This document shows positions 17,738 through 25,474 of a DNA stretch of 64,000 bases, piece after piece. The stretch is from the NCBI RefSeq assembly GCF_002105535.1, contig NZ_CP015848.1, positions 4,413,692-4,477,691 of the forward strand. The letters are read 5' to 3'. How positions within the stretch are numbered: the first letter of the stretch is position 1; each line of letters starts with the position of its first letter. A program made the translations under genes and the position numbers. The notes under the pieces were generated by a model. It saw only the letters and a list, made by a program, of their open reading frames with translations. It did no database searches and had not been told where the DNA came from. This stretch comes from Magnetospirillum sp. ME-1 (GTDB taxonomy: Bacteria; Pseudomonadota; Alphaproteobacteria; Rhodospirillales; Magnetospirillaceae).

Positions 17738-18217
17738 TCAGCCCTCGGCGGGCTCGACCGGCATGACCACGTCGGGCTGCTCGCCCTCGCCCGGCACCGG
17801 GGCCTGGGTCTGCTGGCGGGCCTGGTTCTCCCCGCTGCCGTCCTCCTCACCCTCGGCGCCCATGGACTGATCCTCGGCGGGGGTGGGCATCTGCTGGCGC
17901 GGACGGCCGTTGTTCTGATTCTGGGCGTTGATCACCCGGAAATAGTGCTCGGCGTGCTGGTAGTAATTCTCGGCGGCGACCCGATCGCCCTGGGATGAGG
18001 CGTCGCGGGCCAGCGACAGGTACTTCTCCAGCACCTGATGGGCGTTGCCGCGAATGCGGCCCTCGGGGCCGTTGCTGTCGAACACCTGATTACGGTTGGG
18101 AATTCCACCGCCACCGCCGCCGCCGCCGCCGCCGTGCTTCTTGCCGCCGCCCCCATTGGGTCCCCGTCCACGGGAACGCTGCTTGGGATTCAAAGAAGAC
18201 CTGCCTTCATGGTTCAC
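17738..18217 (-). CDS. DUF4167 domain protein
   Basis: A 159-residue protein. Its N-terminal half is basic and Gly-rich (RSRGRGPNGGGG, then ten consecutive Gly), as expected for nucleic-acid binding. The DUF4167 core (about 45-95: FDSNGPEGRIRG, then EKYLSLARDASSQGDRVAAENYYQHAEHY in two stretches) is followed by an acidic, Gln/Pro-rich tail. The family is nearly confined to alphaproteobacteria and commonly sits after prfA-prmC, as here. Function is unknown. Confidence 0.85.
   Translation of the reverse strand: MNHEGRSSLNPKQRSRGRGPNGGGGKKHGGGGGGGGGGIPNRNQVFDSNGPEGRIRGNAHQVLEKYLSLARDASSQGDRVAAENYYQHAEHYFRVINAQNQNNGRPRQQMPTPAEDQSMGAEGEEDGSGENQARQQTQAPVPGEGEQPDVVMPVEPAEG
18105..18134 (-). repeat. 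Trinucleotide tract encoding ten glycines
   Basis: Thirty bases of (CCG/CCA) repeats inside the DUF4167 gene. It is a likely slippage site that would change the Gly linker length in steps of one residue without a frameshift. Confidence 0.8.
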
Positions 18218-18402
18218 GAGTGCTCTCCGTTAGAGGCTTCCCCGCCGGCATCGCTGCACGGCCAGTCCGCGTCCGAAATCGGGGCGGCGATGGGGGAGTT
18301 CACGGCGCTGAACCAGGGCGGAGCGAAAGGCTCGACGAGACCCCCGGTTCGAAAGGGCGCGCGTGGGGCAACACTAGTCGCCGCCGGCCCGTATTCCAAC
18401 AA

Positions 18403-19257
18403 TTATTTTATGCGCCGCACCATGACGCAGCGTTCGACGCCGCCCAGGTCGCGCCGGGTGGTTGCGCCGGCAAGCCCCGCCGCCGCCAGCAGGGCGGAAA
18501 CGTCGGCGGCTTGCCCCGCCCCCACCTCCAGGGCGGCGATTCCGCCGGGCGCCAGCAGACGGGCCATATGGGGGATCAGCCGGCGGTAGCAGTCGAGACC
18601 GTCGGGCCCGCCGGCCAGGGCCGAGCGCGGCTCGAAGCGCGCCACTTCCGGCTCCAGTCCGTCGATGTCGCCATCGGGAATGTAGGGGGGATTGGAAAGG
18701 ATGACGTCGAAGGCCCCGTCCAAGCCCGCCCCCCAATCACCCAGACGGAACTCGGCGCGGGCCGCCAGACCCAGTGCCTGGGCATTGCGCTCCGCCACCG
18801 CCAGGGCGGCCGGACTGGCGTCGATGCCGAGGCCGGTGGCGTGCCCCAGCTCCGACAGCAGGGTCAGCAGGATGCAGCCCGAACCGGTGCCGAAATCCAG
18901 CAATCGCCGGGGCCGCCCCTTGTCGTCCAGGGCGGCCAGCACAGCTTCGATCAGGGTCTCGGTGTCGGGGCGCGGGTCCAGGGTGTCGGCGGTCACCTGG
19001 AATTCCAGCGTCCAGAATCCCCGCCGCCCCAGGATATGGGACATGGGCTCGCGGGCCAGCCGGCGTTCCAGCATGGCGGCGAGGCGGGCGCTCTCCCCGC
19101 CGTTCAGTTCGGCATGATGGGAGGCGGGAAGGCGGCGCATCTCGACGCCCAGCACCTCGGCCACCATCAGGCGGGCGTCGTAATGGGCGGTGTCGATGCC
19201 CACCGCCGCCAGACGCTGGGCGGCGGCGTTGATGGTCTGGCCCGCAGTGGCCATCAT
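18403..19257 (-). CDS. prmC: Release factor glutamine methyltransferase PrmC
   Basis: Methylates the glutamine of the GGQ motif in release factors, using SAM. The 284-residue protein has the class I SAM site [14 protein letters not shown] and the diagnostic catalytic NPPYIP motif. The N-terminal helical domain covers about residues 1-85. The start ATGATG overlaps the prfA stop (ATGA), so it is translationally coupled to the gene for its substrate. Confidence 0.96.
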   Translation of the reverse strand: MMATAGQTINAAAQRLAAVGIDTAHYDARLMVAEVLGVEMRRLPASHHAELNGGESARLAAMLERRLAREPMSHILGRRGFWTLEFQVTADTLDPRPDTETLIEAVLAALDDKGRPRRLLDFGTGSGCILLTLLSELGHATGLGIDASPAALAVAERNAQALGLAARAEFRLGDWGAGLDGAFDVILSNPPYIPDGDIDGLEPEVARFEPRSALAGGPDGLDCYRRLIPHMARLLAPGGIAALEVGAGQAADVSALLAAAGLAGATTRRDLGGVERCVMVRRIK

Positions 19258-20318
19258 TCCATCTCGGCCAGGCGTTCGGCCTGATCGGCGGCCACCAGGG
19301 CTTCCACCAGTTCGTCCAGGGCGTCGCCGCTCATCACCGCATCGATCTTGTACAGCGTCATGTTGATGCGGTGGTCGGTGACGCGGCCTTGCGGGAAGTT
19401 GTAGGTGCGGATGCGTTCCGAACGGTCGCCCGAGCCCACCTGGCTCTTGCGGGCAGCGGCGCGCTCGGCGTCCTTGGCCGCACGCTCGCGCTCGTACAGC
19501 CGGGCGCGCAGCAGCTTCAAGGCGGTGGCCTTGTTCTTGTGCTGGCTCTTTTCCTGCTGGCAGGCCACGGCGAGACCGGTGGGAATGTGGGTGACGCGCA
19601 CCGCCGAATCGGTGGTGTTGACCGACTGCCCGCCCGAGCCCTGGGAGCGGTAGACGTCGAAGCGCAGATCGGAATCGTTGAGCTGGATGTCCACCTCCTC
19701 GGCTTCCGGCATGATGGCCACGGTGGCGGCGGAGGTATGAATGCGGCCCTGGGATTCGGTGGCGGGCACCCGCTGCACCCGATGGACGCCGGATTCGAAC
19801 TTGAGCCGCGCGAAGACGTTGCGGCCGGTAATGGTGGCCGACGCCTCCTTGACGCCGCCGATGCCGGTGTCGTTGACGTCCATCACCTCGAAGCGCCAGC
19901 CGTGCAAGCCGGCATAGCGCTCGTACATGCGAAACAGCTCGGCGGCGAACAGGGCCGCCTCCTCGCCGCCGGTGCCGGCACGGACCTCGATGATGGCGTT
20001 CTTCTCGTCCGCCTCGTCCTTGGGCAGCAGCATGATCTGGACGTCCCGCTCCAGCGCGGGCAGCCGCTCCTTCAAGGAGTAGAACTCCTCCTCGGCCAGA
20101 TCCTTCATGTCCGGGTCGTTCATCATCTCGGCGGCCTGGACCATGTCTTCCCGCGCCTTGCGGAAGGCCTGGATGGCGGCCACCACCGGGTCCAGCTCGG
20201 ACAGCTCCTTGGACAGGCGCTGGATGGTCTGGGAATCCATCCCGTCGCCCGAGGACAATTGCGCCCGGACCTCGTCGTGGCGATACAGCACCTTGTCGAA
20301 TTGCGGTTCGAGATTCAT
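19254..20318 (-). CDS. prfA: Peptide chain release factor 1
   Basis: Recognises UAA and UAG stop codons and triggers peptide release. At 354 residues it is full length. The codon-recognition tripeptide Pro-Ala-Thr occurs in [14 protein letters not shown], and the catalytic GGQ in [16 protein letters not shown]. The C-terminal helical domain is basic. It is cotranscribed with prmC (4-nt overlap) and lies 132 bp downstream of hemA, across a palindromic repeat. Confidence 0.98.
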   Translation of the reverse strand: MNLEPQFDKVLYRHDEVRAQLSSGDGMDSQTIQRLSKELSELDPVVAAIQAFRKAREDMVQAAEMMNDPDMKDLAEEEFYSLKERLPALERDVQIMLLPKDEADEKNAIIEVRAGTGGEEAALFAAELFRMYERYAGLHGWRFEVMDVNDTGIGGVKEASATITGRNVFARLKFESGVHRVQRVPATESQGRIHTSAATVAIMPEAEEVDIQLNDSDLRFDVYRSQGSGGQSVNTTDSAVRVTHIPTGLAVACQQEKSQHKNKATALKLLRARLYERERAAKDAERAAARKSQVGSGDRSERIRTYNFPQGRVTDHRINMTLYKIDAVMSGDALDELVEALVAADQAERLAEME

Positions 20319-20335
20319 CCGGCAACCTTCGTCAA

Positions 20336-20440
20336 TGTCATCCCGACGACCATCGGGAGGAGGGATCTCAGTCTGATCCGTCGGTTCAATGTCGGCACCT
20401 TGCCATCAAGCGGAGATTCCTCGCTCCGCTCGGAATGACA
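20336..20440. repeat. REP/MITE-like palindromic element between hemA and prfA
   Basis: About 105 bp bounded by the near-inverted ends TGTCATCCCGA and TCGGAATGACA. The inner segments GGGATCTCA and GGAGATTCC are also roughly inverted. It resembles the dispersed 'TGTCATCCCGA' palindromic repeats of proteobacterial genomes. It carries no gene and may form a cruciform or a transcript hairpin. Confidence 0.55.
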
Positions 20441-20450
20441 AGACTCTTTT

Positions 20451-21698
20451 CTACTCATCCAGGCGGAACAGGGTCCGCAGCGTCTTTTCCATGGCGCGCC
20501 ACTCGGCGCCTTCGGAGGCGATGTCCTTCATGGCCTCGCTGGGCGCGTGCAGCAGCCGGTTGACCAGCAGCCTCGTCGCCTCGGCGGCGTCATTGCCGGC
20601 TTCAGCCAGCGCCTGTTCACGGACTTCGTCGAAGCGGGCGCGAAGGGCGACGATGGCGGGCACCGCGGCCCGCGCCGCCCGGCCCCGCAGGAAGGCCTGG
20701 GCCTCGGCCTCGACGATATCGCGCGCCGCACGCGCCGCGGCCTCGCGGGTGGCGCGGCCTTCCAGCGCCACCTTCTCCAGGTCGGCCAGATCGTAGAGAA
20801 AGGCGCCGTCCACCCGGTTCACCGCCGGCTCGATGTCGCCGGGAATGCCGGCATCCACCAGGAAGACCGGCTTTCTGCGGCGCTTCTTCAGCGCGTTGGT
20901 CACCATCTCGGCGGTGACCGACACGGTGCGCGCGCCGACGCAGGTCAGCACCACGTCGAACGAGGCCAGGGATTCGCGCAATTCCTCGAAGGCCAGCACA
21001 TGGCCGTCCAGCGACTTCGCCACCGCCTCGGCGCGGGCGGCCCGCGGCGCGGTGACCGAGATGTCCTTCAACCCGGCGGCCAGCAGGCTTTCCGCCACCA
21101 ATTCGCCCATCTCGCCGGTGCCCACCAGCAGGACGCGCAAGCCCCCCAGATCGCCATGCAGGTCGCGGGCGGTCTGGACGGCGGCCGCCGCGATGCTGAC
21201 CGGTCCCTCGCCGATGGAGGTCTCGCTGCGCACCCGTTTGGCCACGGCGAAGGCGGCCTGGAGGAAGTGGTCCAGCTCGCCGCCGCAGCACCCGGCATCG
21301 CGGGCCAGCCGGTGGGCGGCCTTGACCTGGCCGGTGACATGGGGCTCGCCGATCACCAGGGAATCCAGCGAGGCGGTGACGGTGAAGCCATGGCGCACGG
21401 CATCGCCGCCCGACAGGGTGTAGAGATGGGCCGCAAGGGTTGCGGGCTCCAGCCCGGCCCGGGCGGCCAGGGCCTCGCCCACCAGCCGGGCGGCATGGGC
21501 GGGGTCCATGTCCTCGGCCCAAACCTCCACCCGGTCGCAGGTGGCCAGCACCAGGGCCTCGGCCAGCCCGGCCCGCTTCACCCCCTCGAGGAAGGCGGGG
21601 GCCGAAGCGTCATCGACGAACAGCGCATCGCGCAGGGACAGCGACGCCGACCGATGGTTGGCGCCGACGACGACCAGACGATGCGCGGACCCACTCAC
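20451..21698 (-). CDS. hemA: Glutamyl-tRNA reductase (C5 pathway)
   Basis: Reduces Glu-tRNA(Glu) to glutamate-1-semialdehyde, the first committed step of tetrapyrrole synthesis by the C5 route. The 415 residues start at GTG 21698. The catalytic Cys lies in LATCDRVEVWAE; the family consensus is TCNR, so Asn is Asp here. A substrate-pocket motif is ASLDSLVIGEPHV. The NADPH fold begins at GLRVLLVGTGEMGELV, and the C-terminal dimerisation helix runs from about 315. The gene order hemA-prfA-prmC is that of enterobacteria. Most alphaproteobacteria instead use 5-aminolevulinate synthase, also named hemA, which is unrelated. Confidence 0.95.
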   Translation of the reverse strand: MSGSAHRLVVVGANHRSASLSLRDALFVDDASAPAFLEGVKRAGLAEALVLATCDRVEVWAEDMDPAHAARLVGEALAARAGLEPATLAAHLYTLSGGDAVRHGFTVTASLDSLVIGEPHVTGQVKAAHRLARDAGCCGGELDHFLQAAFAVAKRVRSETSIGEGPVSIAAAAVQTARDLHGDLGGLRVLLVGTGEMGELVAESLLAAGLKDISVTAPRAARAEAVAKSLDGHVLAFEELRESLASFDVVLTCVGARTVSVTAEMVTNALKKRRRKPVFLVDAGIPGDIEPAVNRVDGAFLYDLADLEKVALEGRATREAAARAARDIVEAEAQAFLRGRAARAAVPAIVALRARFDEVREQALAEAGNDAAEATRLLVNRLLHAPSEAMKDIASEGAEWRAMEKTLRTLFRLDE

Positions 21699-21711
21699 CC
21701 CCGAAGCCCCG

Positions 21712-22950
21712 CTACGACTTGCGGCCGAGGTAATCCTCCAGCTGCGCCAGCGGCACCTCGTCCTGGGTGGAAGCGTCCAGGTCGCGAATGGTGATTGCGG
21801 CCCGCGCCGCCTCCTCCTCGCCCAGGATCACGGCGAAGCGGGCATTGACCTTGGCAGCCCGCGCCATGCGCTTCTTCATGTTGCCGGAAAAGCCCATCTC
21901 GACGCTGCGACCCGTGCGGCGAAGACGCTCGGCCACCACCAGGGCGGCCATGGCATCGCCCATGGGAATGACGCTGATGGGGCGGATTTCGTCGGCCACC
22001 TCGCCTACCAGCATGGACAGGCGCTCGACGCCGGCGGCCCAGCCGATGCCCGGGGTGCGCGCGCCTCCCATGGTGGCGATCAGCTCGTCATAGCGGCCAC
22101 CGGCCAGCACGGTGCCCTGCGAGCCCAGCTCGGTGGTGGTGAACTCGAAGGCGGTATGGCAGTAGTAATCCAGGCCGCGCACCAGCTTAGGGTTAATGAT
22201 GAACGGAATGCCCAGCGCGTGCAGCCCGTCGGTCACCTGGGTGAAGAACTCGCGGGCGGCGGGCGACAGCGAGTCGGTCATCAGCGGCGCGTTCTCGACG
22301 ATGCGGCGGTCGCCCTCGTCCTTGGAATCCAGGATGCGCAGCGGATTGCGTTCCAGCCGGTTGCGGCTGTCCTCGGACAGCGAGGCGCGAAAACCCGACA
22401 GATAGGCCACTAGGGTGTTGCGGTAGGCCTCGCGGCTTTCGGCGTCACCCAGGGTGTTGATCTCGAGCCGCACCTTGGACGCCAGGCCCAGTTCGGACAG
22501 CACCCGCCAGGCCAGGGCGATGACCTCGATGTCGGCCAGCGGCGATTCGACGCCCAGCAGTTCGACACCCACCTGATGGAACTGGCGCAGACGCCCCTTC
22601 TGGGGGCGCTCGTGGCGGAACATGGGGCCGCGGTAGAACAATTTCAGCGGCAGCGACTGCGCCAGCCCGCCCGAGATGAAGGCCCGCGCCACGCCGGCGG
22701 TGCCCTCGGGACGCAGCGTGATGGATTCGCCCGAACGGTCGGCGAAGGTGTACATCTCCTTGGTCACCACGTCCGAGGTCTCGCCCAGGGTGCGGGCGAA
22801 CACGTCGGTGAACTCGAAGATGGGGGTCATGATCTCGCCGAAGCCGTAGCGCCGGGCGGCGGAGAAGGCGATCTCCTCCATCTTGCGGTGACGGCGGGAC
22901 TCGTCGGGCAGCAGATCGTGGGTGCCGCGAACCGGTTGCAGGCTGGACAA
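21712..22950 (-). CDS. hisS: Histidyl-tRNA synthetase
   Basis: Charges tRNA(His). The class II synthetase has motif 1 near residue 50, motif 2 in LFYRGPMFRHERPQKGRLR, and the histidine-specific LVRGLDYYCHTAFEF and GGRYD motifs, followed by an anticodon-binding domain. No ATG fits the conserved N-terminus SSLQPVRGTHDLLPDE; the best start is TTG 22950, two bases after the ispG stop, with GGGAAG upstream. That gives 412 residues. An unusual start in a coupled position may hold its expression level down. Confidence 0.95.
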   Translation of the reverse strand: MSSLQPVRGTHDLLPDESRRHRKMEEIAFSAARRYGFGEIMTPIFEFTDVFARTLGETSDVVTKEMYTFADRSGESITLRPEGTAGVARAFISGGLAQSLPLKLFYRGPMFRHERPQKGRLRQFHQVGVELLGVESPLADIEVIALAWRVLSELGLASKVRLEINTLGDAESREAYRNTLVAYLSGFRASLSEDSRNRLERNPLRILDSKDEGDRRIVENAPLMTDSLSPAAREFFTQVTDGLHALGIPFIINPKLVRGLDYYCHTAFEFTTTELGSQGTVLAGGRYDELIATMGGARTPGIGWAAGVERLSMLVGEVADEIRPISVIPMGDAMAALVVAERLRRTGRSVEMGFSGNMKKRMARAAKVNARFAVILGEEEAARAAITIRDLDASTQDEVPLAQLEDYLGRKS

Positions 22951-22952
22951 AA

Positions 22953-24065
22953 TCAGCTTCCCTTTTGCTTGGCGGCCTCGATCTCGGCGGCGCGCGCCTC
23001 GACCAGTTCGACGATGTGATCCACCATGGACTTGCCATCCACGTTGTGGTCGGGCGAGCCGCCGATATAGACCTTGTGGCTGTCGGCCCCGCCGCCGGTG
23101 ATGCCCACCATGGTCTCGCGGGCCTCGCCGGGGCCGTTGACCACGCAGCCCAGGATGGACAGGGTCACGGGGGCACGCACGTGCGACAGGCGGTTCTCCA
23201 GGGTCTCCACCGTCTTGATGACGTCGAAGCCCTGACGCGCACAGGACGGGCACGAGACGATGCGCACGCCGCGATGGCGCAGGTCCAGCGCTTTGAGCAT
23301 CTCGAAGCCGACCTTGACCTCCTCGGTGACGTCGGCCGAGAGGGAAACGCGCAGCGTATCGCCGATGCCCTGCCACAGCAGCGAGCCGATGCCGATGGAC
23401 GACTTCACCGTGCCGCCGATCAGGCCGCCGGCCTCGGTGATGCCGAGATGAAGGGGATAGTCGCAGGCCTTGGCCAGGCCCTGATAGGCGGCCACGGCCA
23501 GGAACACGTCGGAGGCCTTCACGGCGATCTTGAACTCGAAGAAGTCGTTGTCTTCCAGCAGCTTGGCGTGTTCCAGCGCGCTTTCCACCAGGGCTTCCGG
23601 GCAGGGCTCGCCGTACTTGTCCAAAAGGTGCTTGTCCAGCGAGCCGGCATTGACGCCGATGCGCATGGAGCAGCCGTGATCCTTGGCGGCCTTGACCACT
23701 TCGCGCACCCGCTCGTGCGAGCCGATATTGCCGGGATTGATGCGCAGGCAGGCGGCGCCGGCCTCGGCCGCCTCGATGCCGCGCTTGTAGTGGAAATGGA
23801 TGTCGGCGATCAGCGGCACCGGCGATTCCTTGGCGATCTGCCTGAACGCCCTGGTCGAATCCTCGTCGGGGCAGGAGACGCGCACCAGATCGGCGCCGGC
23901 ATCGGCGGCCCGCCTGATCTGCTCCAGCGTCCCCTTGACGTCGGTGGTCAGCGTGTTGGTCATGGTCTGCACCGAGATGGGGGCATCGCCGCCGACCAGC
24001 ACCGAACCGACACGGATTTGCCGCGACTTGCGCCGGGCGATTTCACGGTAGGGCCGCAGACTCAT
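22953..24065 (-). CDS. ispG: 4-hydroxy-3-methylbut-2-enyl-diphosphate synthase (flavodoxin)
   Basis: Iron-sulfur enzyme of the methylerythritol phosphate route to isoprenoids, converting MEcPP to HMBPP. The 370-residue protein starts at ATG 24065 ([20 protein letters not shown]). The 4Fe-4S ligands are in SCPSCARQG and [11 protein letters not shown]. Upstream in-frame codons run through an inverted repeat and are unlikely to be translated. It sits between rodZ-like and hisS, the same order as in enterobacteria. Confidence 0.97.
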   Translation of the reverse strand: MSLRPYREIARRKSRQIRVGSVLVGGDAPISVQTMTNTLTTDVKGTLEQIRRAADAGADLVRVSCPDEDSTRAFRQIAKESPVPLIADIHFHYKRGIEAAEAGAACLRINPGNIGSHERVREVVKAAKDHGCSMRIGVNAGSLDKHLLDKYGEPCPEALVESALEHAKLLEDNDFFEFKIAVKASDVFLAVAAYQGLAKACDYPLHLGITEAGGLIGGTVKSSIGIGSLLWQGIGDTLRVSLSADVTEEVKVGFEMLKALDLRHRGVRIVSCPSCARQGFDVIKTVETLENRLSHVRAPVTLSILGCVVNGPGEARETMVGITGGGADSHKVYIGGSPDHNVDGKSMVDHIVELVEARAAEIEAAKQKGS

Positions 24066-24095
24066 GGGACACTCTCGCTGTACAAAAGGGGCCTT

Positions 24096-24127
24096 CGCCC
24101 CGGCCGGCGGTGAGGCCGGTCGGGGCG
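24096..24127. terminator. Strong hairpin between the rodZ-like gene and ispG
   Basis: A 13-bp stem, CGCCCCGGCCGGC with GCCGGTCGGGGCG (one G-T pair), around the loop GGTGAG. On the minus strand it is followed about 7 nt later by a short CCCCTTTT. It may attenuate read-through into ispG or just stabilise an mRNA end. Confidence 0.45.
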
Positions 24128-24182
24128 AGGCGTTATAACGCATTCAGGCCAAGCTCCGAAAGCGACAACCTGTTTAGGGTTA

Positions 24183-25427
24183 TCAGCCGCCGGCCGCCAG
24201 CTTGTCGGGATCAAGCCGGATGTCGCGCCGGACCTGCCCCGCCGAACCCAGCGCCGGAGCCTTGCGGCCGTCCACGCTGACCTCGAGCGAACCGGCATTG
24301 CCCACCATCAGGTTGAGCCCCGAGCGGTTGGGAACCCGGAAGCTGTCGCCCTTGCGCAGCAGACGGCTCATCAGCAGCGACCCGTCCACCTCGCGCACCT
24401 GAATCCAGCAATCGTCGCCGGTGGCCTTCAGCACCACGCGGGCATCGGCATACTCGGTGCCATAGACCTTGCCATCCGGAGTGGAAGTGGCGGCCTCGGC
24501 CTTGGGCGGCTCCACCTTGGCCGGCTCCACCTTCGCCGGTTCGGCCTTGGGGGGCTCGGCCTTGGGCGGCTCCACCTTCGCCGGTTCGGCCTTGGGAGGC
24601 TCGGCCTTGGGCGGCTCGACCTTCGCGGGTTCGGCCTTGGGAGGCTCGGCCTTGGGCGGCTCCACCTTCGCCGGTTCGACCTTGGACGGTTCGGGCGCGG
24701 CGGGGGTCTGTTGCAGCGCCGGCGACTGGATGGCGGCGGGCTTCTCCTCCTCCGCCTCCTGGGGCGGAACCACCTCTTCGCGGGCCTTTTCCTCGGCCGG
24801 CTTGGGCGCCTCGGCCGCCGACTTGGCATCGCCGGTCAGGCTGGCCTGACGGTTGAGCACCCCGGCCAGACGGTCGGGCAGCGGCGGCACCATCTCGGTG
24901 ACCTTGGTCTCGGCCGACGACAGCAGATACCAGCCGCCATAGGCCACCGCCGCCAGGATCAGCCCCAGGAAGATCACGGCGCCGCCGGGAATGCGGCCCT
25001 CGGACACCGGGGACGGGAAGGTCAGCTCGGTGCGGTTCTTGAAACCGCCCGCCCCTTCTTCGCGGAAGCGGCGGACCATCTCCTCGCTGTCCAGGCCCAG
25101 GAACTCGGCGTAGGAGCGCAGGAAGCCGGCGGCATAGGTGCCGCCCGGCAGGTCGCGGTGACGTCCCTCTTCCAGGGCTTCCAGGAAGGGCTGGCGGATA
25201 CGCAGCAGCTTGGCGCAATCGGGCAGGGCCTTGCCCATGCCCTCGCGCGCGGCGCGCAGGGTGGCCCCCACGCCGGCCGTGACGGCCAGGGACGCGGCAG
25301 GCGCAGGCTCGGGCTCGGCTTCGGCGACGCTCACCGGCAGGGAAGCCTCGGCGGGAGTCTCGGCGGGAATCTCGGTCTGCTGGGGATCGGAATCAGTGCT
25401 GTCCACGTCGGGCGAGCCTTTTCGCAA
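24183..25427 (-). CDS. RodZ-like helix-turn-helix membrane protein with PKAEP repeats
   Basis: A 414-residue bitopic protein. A cytoplasmic HTH_25 domain (about 50-125: GATLRAAREGMGKALPDCAK, then LGLDSEEMVRRF) precedes a membrane helix (about 150-170). A long Pro/Lys/Glu spacer leads to a C-terminal DUF4115 domain (WIQVREVDGSLLMSRLLRKGD). This is the layout of RodZ, which ties MreB to the cell-wall machinery, and rodZ precedes ispG in many bacteria. The start is uncertain: TTG 25427 or GTG 25406, neither with a good ribosome site. Confidence 0.8.
   Translation of the reverse strand: MRKGSPDVDSTDSDPQQTEIPAETPAEASLPVSVAEAEPEPAPAASLAVTAGVGATLRAAREGMGKALPDCAKLLRIRQPFLEALEEGRHRDLPGGTYAAGFLRSYAEFLGLDSEEMVRRFREEGAGGFKNRTELTFPSPVSEGRIPGGAVIFLGLILAAVAYGGWYLLSSAETKVTEMVPPLPDRLAGVLNRQASLTGDAKSAAEAPKPAEEKAREEVVPPQEAEEEKPAAIQSPALQQTPAAPEPSKVEPAKVEPPKAEPPKAEPAKVEPPKAEPPKAEPAKVEPPKAEPPKAEPAKVEPAKVEPPKAEAATSTPDGKVYGTEYADARVVLKATGDDCWIQVREVDGSLLMSRLLRKGDSFRVPNRSGLNLMVGNAGSLEVSVDGRKAPALGSAGQVRRDIRLDPDKLAAGG
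24496..24690 (-). repeat. 45-bp tandem repeat encoding a Lys-Pro-Glu-Ala periplasmic spacer
   Basis: About three full copies of a 15-residue unit, KVEPPKAEPPKAEPA, flanked by partial copies, in the rodZ-like gene. The units are almost identical at DNA level, so copy number may vary between strains. Pro/Lys/Glu repeats of this sort form extended rods, as in TonB. Confidence 0.8.
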
Positions 25428-25474
25428 TGCGTGTGGCGACCTTGTTTAGCAAATCCCCGCGCGGGGTGGCAACA

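Noticed and set aside
19254..20325. N-terminal extension of prmC across prfA
   Set aside because: The prmC frame stays open through prfA, but this part is the shadow of a well-supported release factor gene. PrmC is complete from 19257.
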